The notes beneath the pieces were generated by a model that was given only the letters and a program-made list of their open reading frames with translations, was not told the origin of the DNA and did not search any database. From JAKQDH01 sp029558835 (lineage in GTDB: Bacteria; Planctomycetota; Phycisphaerae; UBA1845): 64,000 nucleotides of DNA. Every line of letters starts with the position of its first letter. The stretch's first letter is position 1. This document shows positions 42,238-50,997 of this stretch, piece by piece. A program made the position numbers and the translations under genes. The stretch spans positions 1 to 64,000 of the forward strand of contig DAOQSN010000015.1 of NCBI GenBank assembly GCA_035356615.1. The letters run 5' to 3'.

Positions 42238-43614
42238 TCAGAACGATATCTGCACGCGCAGACCCGCAACGAACGCATCCCGGCCGGCATCGTCCGCACC
42301 GGGATTCACGATGTACTGAAAGTCCGGCGTGAGATTCACCGCCGGCAGCAGCTTGATGTTATAGTAGCATTCGTAGACGTACTCGCGGTCCAGCCGCTCC
42401 AACCAGCGCAACCGGTCGCTGACGATCCCCTGGGCAAACCCGAAGCCCAACACATCCTCGTCGCGCGTCGGCAACAGCCCCTCGTACTGCGCCCCAAAGC
42501 TGAGGAAGTGCTCCATTTCGTTGACGCGCTCGGCGGCGTGCCCGTAGCGGCAGAACACCCCCAGCCCTTGCGTGTCACCGTCGTCGGTCGCGTGCTCCCG
42601 CCACAACACCTGGTCAACGCTCACGTAGAAGCCCAGGTCGTCACGCTCGTAAGGGAACGAGCGCCGCTGCCCGCCCCAGTCGCTGACGAACTTCCACTTC
42701 GGCTGTGGATCATACCACAGGCCAAGCCGGTAGCCGCCCGGCAGTTTACCCCACGGGGCGTCGAAGACCGGCATGAACCCCTGTTCCAGGACGAAGAAGA
42801 AGTAGTCATTGCCGTGCAGGGCCGTGCGCAGCCCGGTTTCCCGCACGTCCGCCTCCGCGTCGCCGGCCCCGGCACCGAGGTACCACCAGTCCACCGGCTG
42901 CACGACGAACTGGACACCCAGCCCGGGATCCGGCACGGGCAGATTGCCGGTGTTGATGAGCGCAGGGTTGAGGAACTGCGCGGTTTCGTCGTTGGCGTAC
43001 GCATTGGTGTCGAAGTCGACGGTCAGGTCGATCTTGCCGACCCGGCCGCGGGCCTTGCCGTCCCAGAAGGTCTGTTCGAGCCACAACTCGCGGACGAGTA
43101 TCGCCTCATCGCCACCGGCGTCGCCGTTCACGCCGAACCAGTTGCCCACCAGGTCCCCGCCGATGTCATCGCCCCAGGTGCTCTCCGCGTCGAGGTACAC
43201 GACCGCGCCGCTCCAGCCGAGTAACTGTTCGAGATTGAACGTCAACTCGAGGTCCGCGCTGCCGGTGATGCGATGCCCGTGATGGGTCTCCAAACCGCCG
43301 CGGGCGTTATGAAGGTAGACGGCCGTCAGCGACAGCGCGATCTCGACCCCCTGCTCTTCGAGCCAGGGACGCACCCCCCGCCATTCTCCCGTCACCCGCT
43401 CATGGTGCCTCAGATCGAAGAACCGCTCGTTGGTCTTCTCGGGCGGGGCTGAACCGGGCCCCTCGGTATCCGCGCCCGGCCCGGCCCTTTCCGCGGAGAC
43501 CTCCGGCTGGACTGCGGTCGCGGCGGGTCCGCTCGCGGCCACGCCCGGGGTGTCCTGCCCCTGCACCGACTCCACCGCAGTCAACAGCGCCACCAGCAGC
43601 AAGATCGTCGGCAT
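42238..43614 (-). CDS. OprB-like outer-membrane carbohydrate porin
   Basis: 458 residues with a short N-terminal signal (MPTILLLVALLTAVESVQG) and a Pro/Ala/Glu-rich linker (about 25-60). The barrel then begins with RGVRPWLEEQGVEIALSLTAVYLHNARGG, the usual OprB opening. Alternating beta-strand segments follow (YFFFVLEQGF, YRLGLWYDPQPKW, GLGVFCRYG), with the OprB pattern for the last strands (VNLTPDFQYIVNPG, FVAGLRVQISF) and a terminal Phe, the signal for outer-membrane insertion. This implies a diderm cell. It would take up sugars or other small solutes. No transporter or catabolic genes are adjacent to suggest the substrate. Confidence 0.85.
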   Translation of the reverse strand: MPTILLLVALLTAVESVQGQDTPGVAASGPAATAVQPEVSAERAGPGADTEGPGSAPPEKTNERFFDLRHHERVTGEWRGVRPWLEEQGVEIALSLTAVYLHNARGGLETHHGHRITGSADLELTFNLEQLLGWSGAVVYLDAESTWGDDIGGDLVGNWFGVNGDAGGDEAILVRELWLEQTFWDGKARGRVGKIDLTVDFDTNAYANDETAQFLNPALINTGNLPVPDPGLGVQFVVQPVDWWYLGAGAGDAEADVRETGLRTALHGNDYFFFVLEQGFMPVFDAPWGKLPGGYRLGLWYDPQPKWKFVSDWGGQRRSFPYERDDLGFYVSVDQVLWREHATDDGDTQGLGVFCRYGHAAERVNEMEHFLSFGAQYEGLLPTRDEDVLGFGFAQGIVSDRLRWLERLDREYVYECYYNIKLLPAVNLTPDFQYIVNPGADDAGRDAFVAGLRVQISF

Positions 43615-44182
43615 AGGCCCTCACCGCGCCGCGTGGACGCGCCCCGTGATTTCACGTTCCCCGGTTCGGAACCACCGGCCCCGTTCGTTTCGTCCACCGT
43701 GGGGGCCACATCACCCGCCGCCCACGGCCGGCCTGGGTTGTCGGGTCGGCCGGACACCACGCCCTGCCGGGGCCTGCCGCCCCGCCCACCACTGCGGCTG
43801 TCGGTCTTTATCGGAAGGCGCTTCCAGTGCTTTTCACGGTTTCTCCGAGCACCGTGGCAGCGGCGTCCCGCCGATGGGGGCCACGGGCGAGACGCCCGTG
43901 CCACGACCCCGGCCACGACCCGCATCTCGCCCTGGGCAGCCCGCGCCTTCCCCAGGACTGCGTGGAGCGATGCTCCCCCCAGATTCCAGCTCGCATCGGG
44001 TCCCGAGGCCTCCGACTGGGTGCCCCCCTCGACGCCCGAGCCGTTCCACCGTAACTTGGGGACATCGGGACGCCCGACCTGCGGGTCAGTGGCGGCCCGC
44101 GCTTCGGACTGGCCAGGGCAGGCGTGCCAACGCTGCCGGTTGCGGTCCGTCCGACACTCGACCCGTGCGCTGAGGCCAGCCT
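43615..44182. other. 568-bp intergenic region with one strong palindrome
   Basis: Between the divergent porin and HD-domain genes. The only structure is CCACGGGCGAGACGCCCGTG at 43881-43900, an 8-bp perfect stem CACGGGCG/CGCCCGTG with a 3-base loop, of the kind found repeatedly in GC-rich genomes. Both promoters should lie here, but no -35/-10 pair stands out. Open frames are long but Pro/Arg-rich, without ribosome binding sites. Confidence 0.5.
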
Positions 44183-44737
44183 ATGTCCGTCACCGGCGAG
44201 TGGATTCAAACGTACACCGGGCGCCGGGTGGACCCGTTCAACCTGCAACCGCAGGACGTGGTCATCGAGGACATTGCCCATGCCCTGTCGCTCATTGCCC
44301 GGTTTGGCGGTCACTGCGCCCGGTTCTACAGCGTGGCCCAACACAGTCTGATCGTTTCCGTTTGCGCCCCGAACGAGTATCAGCTCTGGGGGTTGCTGCA
44401 TGACGCCGCGGAGGCGTACCTCGGCGACATCCCCCGTCCCATCAAGCGTCGCCTGCCCGGCTTCCTGGACGTGGAGGACAAGGTCCTGCGGGCAATTGCG
44501 ACGCGTTTCGGTCTCTACTGGCCGATGCCGGACATCATCAAGCAGCTCGATACCAGCGCCCTGCGCTTTGAGGCCGGTGCGCTGATGGGCAACACCCGTG
44601 GCTGGAAGGACCTCGCCGAGGAAACCCCCACCATCGACGCCAAGACCGCCCGCCCCTTGCTCTACCTCCGGTCGCCGGAGGCGGAACAGCGCGTCCTCGA
44701 TCGCTTCCTATTGCTGACCACCCAGACACCGACCTGA
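44183..44737 (+). CDS. HD-domain phosphohydrolase (YfbR-like)
   Basis: 184 residues. The metal-site pattern of small HD-domain nucleotidases is complete: H54 in VAQHSL, H73-D74 in LLHDAAEAYLGDIPRPIK, and an acidic residue near 118 in IIKQLD. The HDAAEAYLGDIP-P-K signature fits proteins related to the 5'-deoxynucleotidase YfbR. It probably removes phosphate from a nucleoside monophosphate in the cytoplasm; specificity is not certain. The start ATG is in the family's expected position before WIQTYTGRRVDPFNLQP. It appears to be a single gene. Confidence 0.82.
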   Translation: MSVTGEWIQTYTGRRVDPFNLQPQDVVIEDIAHALSLIARFGGHCARFYSVAQHSLIVSVCAPNEYQLWGLLHDAAEAYLGDIPRPIKRRLPGFLDVEDKVLRAIATRFGLYWPMPDIIKQLDTSALRFEAGALMGNTRGWKDLAEETPTIDAKTARPLLYLRSPEAEQRVLDRFLLLTTQTPT

Positions 44738-45124
44738 CTATCGCCTTCCCCACCGGGTGGACTCCGCGCCGAAGAACCACGGAACCGCAGGAGATGTCCT
44801 GAAGCCCGATCCACCTGACGCCGCCCGCGTCGGTCACGAGGGGCGGCGCTGGTGCACCTGCCGGGGTACTCGACTCCGGCAAGGGAAGCCCTGCCTGGGC
44901 GAGTGCGCACCGGCCGGTAACCGAAACTCAAGGCGTCGCGGCGAGGCAGGTGCCGAAGTCACAAAACGTGGACCGTCGATCCGCAGGATAACGAGCGCAA
45001 CTCGGCCGGCCGACAGCGTCTGCGGTTGCGGGGCGCGCGGGGGACCACTACCATCCATGCTTTCGCCGGCTGCATCAGGTGCACAGGGCCGAGAGAGGCA
45101 GAACGCCAGCAGGTAACCACAGCC
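44738..45124. other. 387-bp gap, nothing recognisable
   Basis: No repeat family, terminator or promoter stands out. The first part is GC-rich and free of long palindromes. The reading frame of the downstream transporter stays open from 45026, so part of this interval might be its N-terminus. Confidence 0.4.
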
Positions 45125-47908
45125 TTGCTCCACCGATTCTCCATTCGCCATCCGTGGCCGGTCCTGCTGCTGGCGAGCGTGATCGTTCTGGCGGCCGGGC
45201 CGGGGATTGTGCGTCTCAGGTTGCGCACCGATGGCCACGCCCTGGTGCCGGAGGACTCGCCCGCCATCATCGCGGACGCGGCCATCCGCGCCCGCTTCGA
45301 TGCTCAGGACCTGCTCGTCGTCCTGATTCGTTCCCCCCATCCCGACGGCGTGTTCAACGCCGACGCTCTGCGGCTCATCCAGGGACTTACGGAGGCGCTG
45401 CAGCAGCTCGAAGGCATCGACCGGCAGCAGGTAACCAGCCTGCAAACGGAGCATAGCCACCGCGTCCGGGAGGGAACGCTCGACTTCCGGCGCTTCCTGG
45501 AACCGGTGCCGCGGACGCCGGAGGAACTCGCCCGGCTGCGCGATGACTTGCAGCGCATTGCTCTGCCGGTCGGCACAGTCGTGTCCGACGACGGCCGGTC
45601 GGCTGCGATCCTGGTCGGCGTACCGCCGGGTCGGGACCGCACCGCCCTGTACGGGCGGGTCCGGGAGTTGATCGCGGCGCACGGACCGCGGTCGGAAACC
45701 GTGCACGTCATCGGTGCCCCCGTCGCGGAGTCCCTGCTGGGCATCCACATCCTTGAGGACCTCGGCCTCCCCGCGTGGGTCATGGGAACGCTGCCCACCC
45801 ATGCGCCGGCTGACTTGCGTGCCGGGCAGGGGCGTTGGCCGCGTTCACTCGACGAGCTGCGCGTGCTGATCGCGCGGAGGATCGGGCTGGTGCCGGTGGC
45901 GCTGGCGGTAATGGCCCTCGTCTTCGCGGTGAGCTTCCGCAGTCTGCTGGCGGCCGGGCTGCCCCTGCTGGAGGTCGGTGCCTGTCTGGTGTTCGTGTTC
46001 GGCCTGATGGGCTGGATGCAGGTGCCGGTCTACCTGACCATCGCGGTCCTGCCGGTGATTCTGACGGTCGTCGGCGTGACGGATGAGATCCACATCTTCA
46101 TGCGCTACCAGCAACTCCTGCGCGAACAGGAGGGTGCGTCCGCACGCGAGGTCCTGCTGCGGACGATGCAGGAGATGCAGGCGCCGGTGGTGAAGACGTC
46201 GGTGACCACGGCCGTAGGGTTCCTGTCCTTCGCGCTGTCACCGCTGAACCCGGTACGGGCGTTTGGCATGTTCACGGCCGTCGGGGTGATCTTCTGCATG
46301 TTCTGGTCGCTGAGTGTGATTCCGGCTTCGCTGGCGCTGCTGGGTGGGCGGTGGGCGGGCAGGGCCAGGGGGCAAGTCTCACCCCACGTGGGGTCGGTGG
46401 CACCGGCAGCCACGTTGGCGGGGCGCTGGTTCACGCGCGTGGGCGCGGGGCTGGCCGGTCGCGGGCGCTACGCGGTCTGGGTAGGAGTGCTCGCGGTGCT
46501 GGCCGGCGCCCCGTTCGGCGTGCGTAGACTGACGGTGCAGGATAGCTGGATCGACGGCTTCGCGCCGAGCAGCGACTTCTACGAGGCCACCCGGTACTTC
46601 AACGAGCATTTTCTGGGTACACACATGTTGCTGGTACACGTGCAGGCACCGGCCTGGACCTGCCGCGTTGGGGTACCGGCAGCCGGGCTGGAGCCCAACC
46701 GCATCGTACTTCCGACCGAGGGGTTGACGTTGCCGGCGCCGCTGGACGGCGACCCGCGGAAGCTGGCCGGAAAGCGCGTAACCGTAACCCGTGCGACTCC
46801 CGGCGCGGCCGCGGACAGCCGCTCCGAGCGTCCCGGCGCGCGCCGCCGGGACACGTGGTCGGCCTGGATCGAGGAAGTCGCCGTGGACGGCTATCGTCTG
46901 CTGCTGACGCCCCAGCGGCGCGGCGGATCGCCACTGGCCACCTTGCGCCCGGCGCCGGACGAGACGCTGGTCTGCGAGTTGAGTTCGCAACCCCTGCGGG
47001 AACCTCAGGTGCTGCGCACCATCGAGGCCCTGGAGGCGTTCATCCGGGACCAACGGCAGTGCACCGTCGGCGGCGTCATCGGTCCGGCGTCCTACCTCGC
47101 TACCGCGAACCACATGGTCATGGGCCTGCGCGAGGGGACGCGCGTGATCCCCGACGATCCCGACCGCGTCGAGTGGGTGTGGAGGCAGTACGAGCGCATC
47201 CGCGGCCCGCAGCGCCTGCGGCAATTGGTCACCGCCGACTACGGCGAGGCGCTGGTCATGGTGTTTCTGAAGAACGCCAACTACGTGGCCGTCGGGGAGT
47301 TGCTGAGGTCCCTCCAGGCATACGAGGAGCAGCATCTGCGCCCGGAGCGCATCGCCCTGGGTTATGCGGGCGACGTGGCCGTCAGCCAGACGGTGATCGA
47401 CGCCATTGTGACCACGCAGGTGCGGTCGTTGCTCGGCTCGCTATTGGGCATTACCCTGGTGACGACCTGCCTGGGACACTCGCTGCGCTGGGGGTTGCTC
47501 AGCGTGCTGCCCTCGGCACTGGCGGTGCTCATCAACTTCGCGGTGATGGGTCTGGCGCAAATCCCGCTGGGGGTGGCCACGTCCATGTTCGCGGGCATGA
47601 CGCTGGGGATCAGCGTGGACTTCGCCATCCACCTGCTCGAACGGTACCGGCTGGTGCGTGACCGGGGGATGGCCGTCGCTCCCGCCGTGCTGGAGGCGTT
47701 GGCGGTCATGGGCCCGGCCATCGTGATCGATGCGCTGGGCGTGGTGGCCGGGTTTGCCGTGCTGGTGCTTTCGCAGGTGCCGGTGAACGCCCGACTGGGC
47801 ATGCTGCTGGCGCTCAGCGTGGGCGTGTCGCTGCTGGCGACGCTGTTGCTGCTGCCGGTGTTGTTGCGTCTGGGTCGTAGGGCGGCCCACGATGCGGCGG
47901 CACGGTAG
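45125..47908 (+). CDS. RND/MMPL-family transporter with sterol-sensing-like domain
   Basis: About 927 residues. The start is uncertain: TTG at 45125 gives the usual RND opening (LHRFSIRHPWPVLLLASVIVLAAG), and an in-frame TTG at 45026 is possible. The two-fold RND layout is seen: helix 1, a large outer loop, helices 2-6 (LVPVALAVMALVFAVSF, VVGVTDEIHIFMRY, TTAVGFLSF), then a second half with outer loop and helices (GMTLGISVDFAIHLLERYR, VLEALAVMGPAIVIDALGVVAGF). The V-D-(E/D)--H pattern in helix 4 and 10 is typical of MMPL/HpnN-like exporters driven by proton flow. Cargo is unknown; lipids are typical of the group. A HAD hydrolase gene follows after 11 bases. Confidence 0.85.
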   Translation: MLHRFSIRHPWPVLLLASVIVLAAGPGIVRLRLRTDGHALVPEDSPAIIADAAIRARFDAQDLLVVLIRSPHPDGVFNADALRLIQGLTEALQQLEGIDRQQVTSLQTEHSHRVREGTLDFRRFLEPVPRTPEELARLRDDLQRIALPVGTVVSDDGRSAAILVGVPPGRDRTALYGRVRELIAAHGPRSETVHVIGAPVAESLLGIHILEDLGLPAWVMGTLPTHAPADLRAGQGRWPRSLDELRVLIARRIGLVPVALAVMALVFAVSFRSLLAAGLPLLEVGACLVFVFGLMGWMQVPVYLTIAVLPVILTVVGVTDEIHIFMRYQQLLREQEGASAREVLLRTMQEMQAPVVKTSVTTAVGFLSFALSPLNPVRAFGMFTAVGVIFCMFWSLSVIPASLALLGGRWAGRARGQVSPHVGSVAPAATLAGRWFTRVGAGLAGRGRYAVWVGVLAVLAGAPFGVRRLTVQDSWIDGFAPSSDFYEATRYFNEHFLGTHMLLVHVQAPAWTCRVGVPAAGLEPNRIVLPTEGLTLPAPLDGDPRKLAGKRVTVTRATPGAAADSRSERPGARRRDTWSAWIEEVAVDGYRLLLTPQRRGGSPLATLRPAPDETLVCELSSQPLREPQVLRTIEALEAFIRDQRQCTVGGVIGPASYLATANHMVMGLREGTRVIPDDPDRVEWVWRQYERIRGPQRLRQLVTADYGEALVMVFLKNANYVAVGELLRSLQAYEEQHLRPERIALGYAGDVAVSQTVIDAIVTTQVRSLLGSLLGITLVTTCLGHSLRWGLLSVLPSALAVLINFAVMGLAQIPLGVATSMFAGMTLGISVDFAIHLLERYRLVRDRGMAVAPAVLEALAVMGPAIVIDALGVVAGFAVLVLSQVPVNARLGMLLALSVGVSLLATLLLLPVLLRLGRRAAHDAAAR

Positions 47909-47919
47909 AGGAGGTTTCC

Positions 47920-48669
47920 GTGCTCGAGGGGATTCGCGTGGTGATGTTCGACTGGGGCGGGACGCTGGTCCGCGTCGCGCGCCAGGATGCCGTCTGGGAG
48001 GCATGTGCGGCCGCGGGGTTCGACTTCCTGCGTGCCCACGGCCTGCAACCGCCCCCGGACGCGGCGGCGGACCTCAGGGGTCAGTTCGTGGACGCCCTCC
48101 ACCGGCTGGAGGCCGACACCGAGCTGCGCGAACTGGAGACTACGGAGTTCCTGCGCGTCTGGTGTGGGGAGAATGGCGTTCGCGTGCCCGGTGACTCTTC
48201 TCTCGTCGAGTTGGCGGGAGCCTTGTGGCGTCCGTGGATCGGCTGCCTGGACGCACTGGAGGGTGTGCCTGAGATGCTGGCCGAGCTGGCCGACCGCGGC
48301 TACGTGTTGGGCCTCGTAAGCAATTGCGCTGCCCCACCCGCGGTTGCCCGGATGGAACTGCAACGTCAGGGTCTTGCCGGGATGTTTGCCTTTGCCGTGT
48401 TCTCGAGCGCCGTCGGCCACCGCAAGCCGCACGAGCGCATCTATGCTGATGCGCTCACACAGGCGCGGGCTCTTGCCGCCAGGCTCCAACCCGGCCAGGT
48501 TCTCTTTGTAGGGGATACACCCCTCGCGGACGTGGTTGGGCCGCAACGGCACGGATTCCAAACCGTGCTCTTGCGCACCGGTCGCCCGGATAACTCGATT
48601 GCCGGGTCGACCTGTACGCCTGATTTGTTTCTGGACTCTGTAGATGAGTTGCCGGCCATGCTGCCATAG
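47920..48669 (+). CDS. HAD-superfamily hydrolase
   Basis: 249 residues from the GTG at 47920, with a strong GAGGAGG just upstream and overlapping the end region of the transporter gene. Motif I is FDWGGTL: nucleophile D11 is present but the usual second Asp (DxDGT) is Gly13, a variant seen in some HAD proteins. Motif II is VSNC, motif III the Lys in GHRKPHERIY, and motif IV GDTPLADVVG. A helical cap lies between motifs I and II, as in subfamily I. It is probably a cytoplasmic phosphatase; loss of the acid/base Asp may slow or alter turnover. Operon with the RND gene upstream, possibly also the peptidase 44 bases downstream. Confidence 0.82.
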   Translation: MLEGIRVVMFDWGGTLVRVARQDAVWEACAAAGFDFLRAHGLQPPPDAAADLRGQFVDALHRLEADTELRELETTEFLRVWCGENGVRVPGDSSLVELAGALWRPWIGCLDALEGVPEMLAELADRGYVLGLVSNCAAPPAVARMELQRQGLAGMFAFAVFSSAVGHRKPHERIYADALTQARALAARLQPGQVLFVGDTPLADVVGPQRHGFQTVLLRTGRPDNSIAGSTCTPDLFLDSVDELPAMLP

Positions 48670-48713
48670 GAGGAGCCGGCCGGGTTTGCTCAGCTTCGGA
48701 AAGGAGACTGGCC

Positions 48714-50924
48714 GTGCTTGAACCGTTGCACAAGCGTGCTGCTGCACGAAGGATCGCCTCGGTAGTGACACCCAGCGGCGTCCTGCTGGCGCTGATCGCT
48801 GCTTATGCAGTTGTCCCTCTCGCGGTCGGGCAGAGTGTCAATCCGCAGGACTACCCGGCCGCCAAGCGCGTCGAGACCACCGAGGAGTGGCACGGTCAGC
48901 AGGTCGCGGACTGCTACCGCTGGCTCGAGGACGAGCAGAGCCCCCAGACGCAGGCGTGGGTGACGGCGCAGAATGAACTGCTTGACCGCACGCTGGCGCC
49001 GCTGGCGCCGCTGCGCGCGCAGGTCGCCCGGGAGCTGGAGGCCGTGTATGCCGTGGACTACGTGTCCAACGTCATACCCCGCAAGACTCGTTACTTCTCC
49101 ACCCAGCGCGGCGGCCTCGAGAACCACGCCAAGGTGCTTGTCCGCGAGGGCGACTACCGCGCCGAGCCGCGGGTCGTCATCGACCCCAACACGTTCAGTG
49201 CCGACGGCACCGTGGCGCTGGACTGGTGGTACCCTTCGCCGGACGGGGCGCTGATCGCGTACGGCAAGTCGGCCAGCGGATCGGAGAAGAGCACTCTGTA
49301 CATCCGCGACGTGGCTACCGGTAAGGACCTGGCCGATACGATCCCGTTTACACAATACTGTACGATTGCCTGGGACACCCCCGGCAAGGGTTTCTATTAC
49401 AACCGCTGCCCCGACCCCGCCACCGTGCCCGCCGGCGAAGAGAACTTCCACATGCGCGTGTACTATCACCGCGTCGGGACGCCGTACCAGGAAGACCGCT
49501 ACGTCTGGGGCGAGGGCCGCCCGAAGGACGAGGAGCCCAACCCCTACGCGTCCAGCGACCAGCAGTACGTGCTGCTTAATTTTTACCGTGATCCGTCGAC
49601 CACCGACCTGTACTTCGGCCGGCTCGACGGCACGGACCCGCTGCAACCCGTGGCCGCCGGGATCGGGGCCATCACCACCGGCGACGTGGTGGACGGGCGG
49701 CTGTACTTGCGCACCAATCACCAGGCGCCGCGCTACCGGATCTGCACGACCACCGTGGACAAGCCCGGGCCCACGTACTGGCAGGAACTGGTGCCGCAGG
49801 GCAAGGGTGTGATCGAGGGCTTCGCCATCGTCGACCGCAAGCTCGTCGTACACGTCAGCGAGGACGTGCACTCACGCCTGTTTGTTTACAGTTTGGACGG
49901 CAAGCTCCTGGAAGAGGTGGCGCTGCCCGGCATAGGGAGCGTGACGAACTACATGTCCGGCGTCGGCACGGTGACGGCGTTCGGCGGCGCCCTCGACGAC
50001 CCGGGCTTGTTCTTTACATTCTCCTCCTGGGTGGTCCCCACCGCATCGTATCACTACGACCTGCGCGCACAGCAAACTGAGAAGCTGCACCAGACCCAGT
50101 GCCCCGTGGACTTAAGTAAGTACGAGACGAAACAACTGTGGTGCACGTCGAAGGACGGCACGCGCGTGCCGATGTTCGTGGTGGCCCGGCGCGACGTCAC
50201 GCTGGACGGCAACAACCCTACCCTGTTGTACGGGTACGGTGGTTTCAACAGCAGTTTCTTCCCGTATTATCGTCCGCGTATCATCCCGTTTCTCGAGCGC
50301 GGGGGCGTGTGGGTGCTGGCTAACATTCGCGGCGGGGGCGAGTTCGGCCAGCCGTGGCACGACGGTGGGCGCCGCGAGCACAAACAGAACTGTTTTGACG
50401 ACTTCTACGCCGCGGCGGAGGAACTGATCCGGCTGAGGTACACGAATCCGAAGCGGCTGGCGTGCAAAGGCGGCAGCAACGGCGGGCTCACGATCGGGGC
50501 GGCCGTCGTGCAGCGGCCGGACCTTTTCCAGGCGGCCCTCGCCCAGGTGCCGCTGATGGACATGCTGCACTTCAACCAGTGGGGAATGGGGGCCCAGTGG
50601 GTACACGAGTACGGCGACCCGGGCAACCCGACCGAGTTCCAGTGGTTGCGCGCCTACTCGCCCTATCACAACATCAAGGACGGGACGGACTATCCGGCCA
50701 CGCTGCTGGTCACTGCCGAGTCCGACAATCGCGTCGATACCGCGCATGCCTTCAAGATGACCGCGCGCCTCCAGGCGGCTACCTCGGGCACCCGGCCGAT
50801 CCTGCTGCGCGTCGAGCGCAAGGCCGGGCACGGGGCCGGCAAGCCGCTCCGCATGCGGATCGACAACGAGGCCGAGGAGTGGGTATTCCTCATGGGGCAA
50901 TTGGGAATGGCGAAGGTCGAATAG
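48714..50924 (+). CDS. Secreted prolyl oligopeptidase (S9A)
   Basis: 736 residues from a GTG with AAGGAGA seven bases upstream. A signal-like helix (about 20-40) is followed by the S9A start YPAAKRVETTEEWHGQQVADCYRWLED. The beta-propeller spans about 90-440; the alpha/beta-hydrolase domain follows, with FNSSFFPYYRP and RGGGEFGQPWHDGGR, nucleophile S588 in KGGSNGGL, D671 in ESDNRVDTAHAFKM and H706 in KAGHGAGKP. All three catalytic residues are intact. It would cut short proline-containing peptides in the periplasm or outside. The HAD gene is 44 bases upstream; the HD-GYP-like gene is convergent. Confidence 0.92.
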   Translation: MLEPLHKRAAARRIASVVTPSGVLLALIAAYAVVPLAVGQSVNPQDYPAAKRVETTEEWHGQQVADCYRWLEDEQSPQTQAWVTAQNELLDRTLAPLAPLRAQVARELEAVYAVDYVSNVIPRKTRYFSTQRGGLENHAKVLVREGDYRAEPRVVIDPNTFSADGTVALDWWYPSPDGALIAYGKSASGSEKSTLYIRDVATGKDLADTIPFTQYCTIAWDTPGKGFYYNRCPDPATVPAGEENFHMRVYYHRVGTPYQEDRYVWGEGRPKDEEPNPYASSDQQYVLLNFYRDPSTTDLYFGRLDGTDPLQPVAAGIGAITTGDVVDGRLYLRTNHQAPRYRICTTTVDKPGPTYWQELVPQGKGVIEGFAIVDRKLVVHVSEDVHSRLFVYSLDGKLLEEVALPGIGSVTNYMSGVGTVTAFGGALDDPGLFFTFSSWVVPTASYHYDLRAQQTEKLHQTQCPVDLSKYETKQLWCTSKDGTRVPMFVVARRDVTLDGNNPTLLYGYGGFNSSFFPYYRPRIIPFLERGGVWVLANIRGGGEFGQPWHDGGRREHKQNCFDDFYAAAEELIRLRYTNPKRLACKGGSNGGLTIGAAVVQRPDLFQAALAQVPLMDMLHFNQWGMGAQWVHEYGDPGNPTEFQWLRAYSPYHNIKDGTDYPATLLVTAESDNRVDTAHAFKMTARLQAATSGTRPILLRVERKAGHGAGKPLRMRIDNEAEEWVFLMGQLGMAKVE

Positions 50925-50997
50925 GGAAGGAAGAGGAAGGCAAGAGGCAAGAGGGAGGAGGTGGGAGGCAGGACGGGAGTCAGCGCGGCCCACGAGC

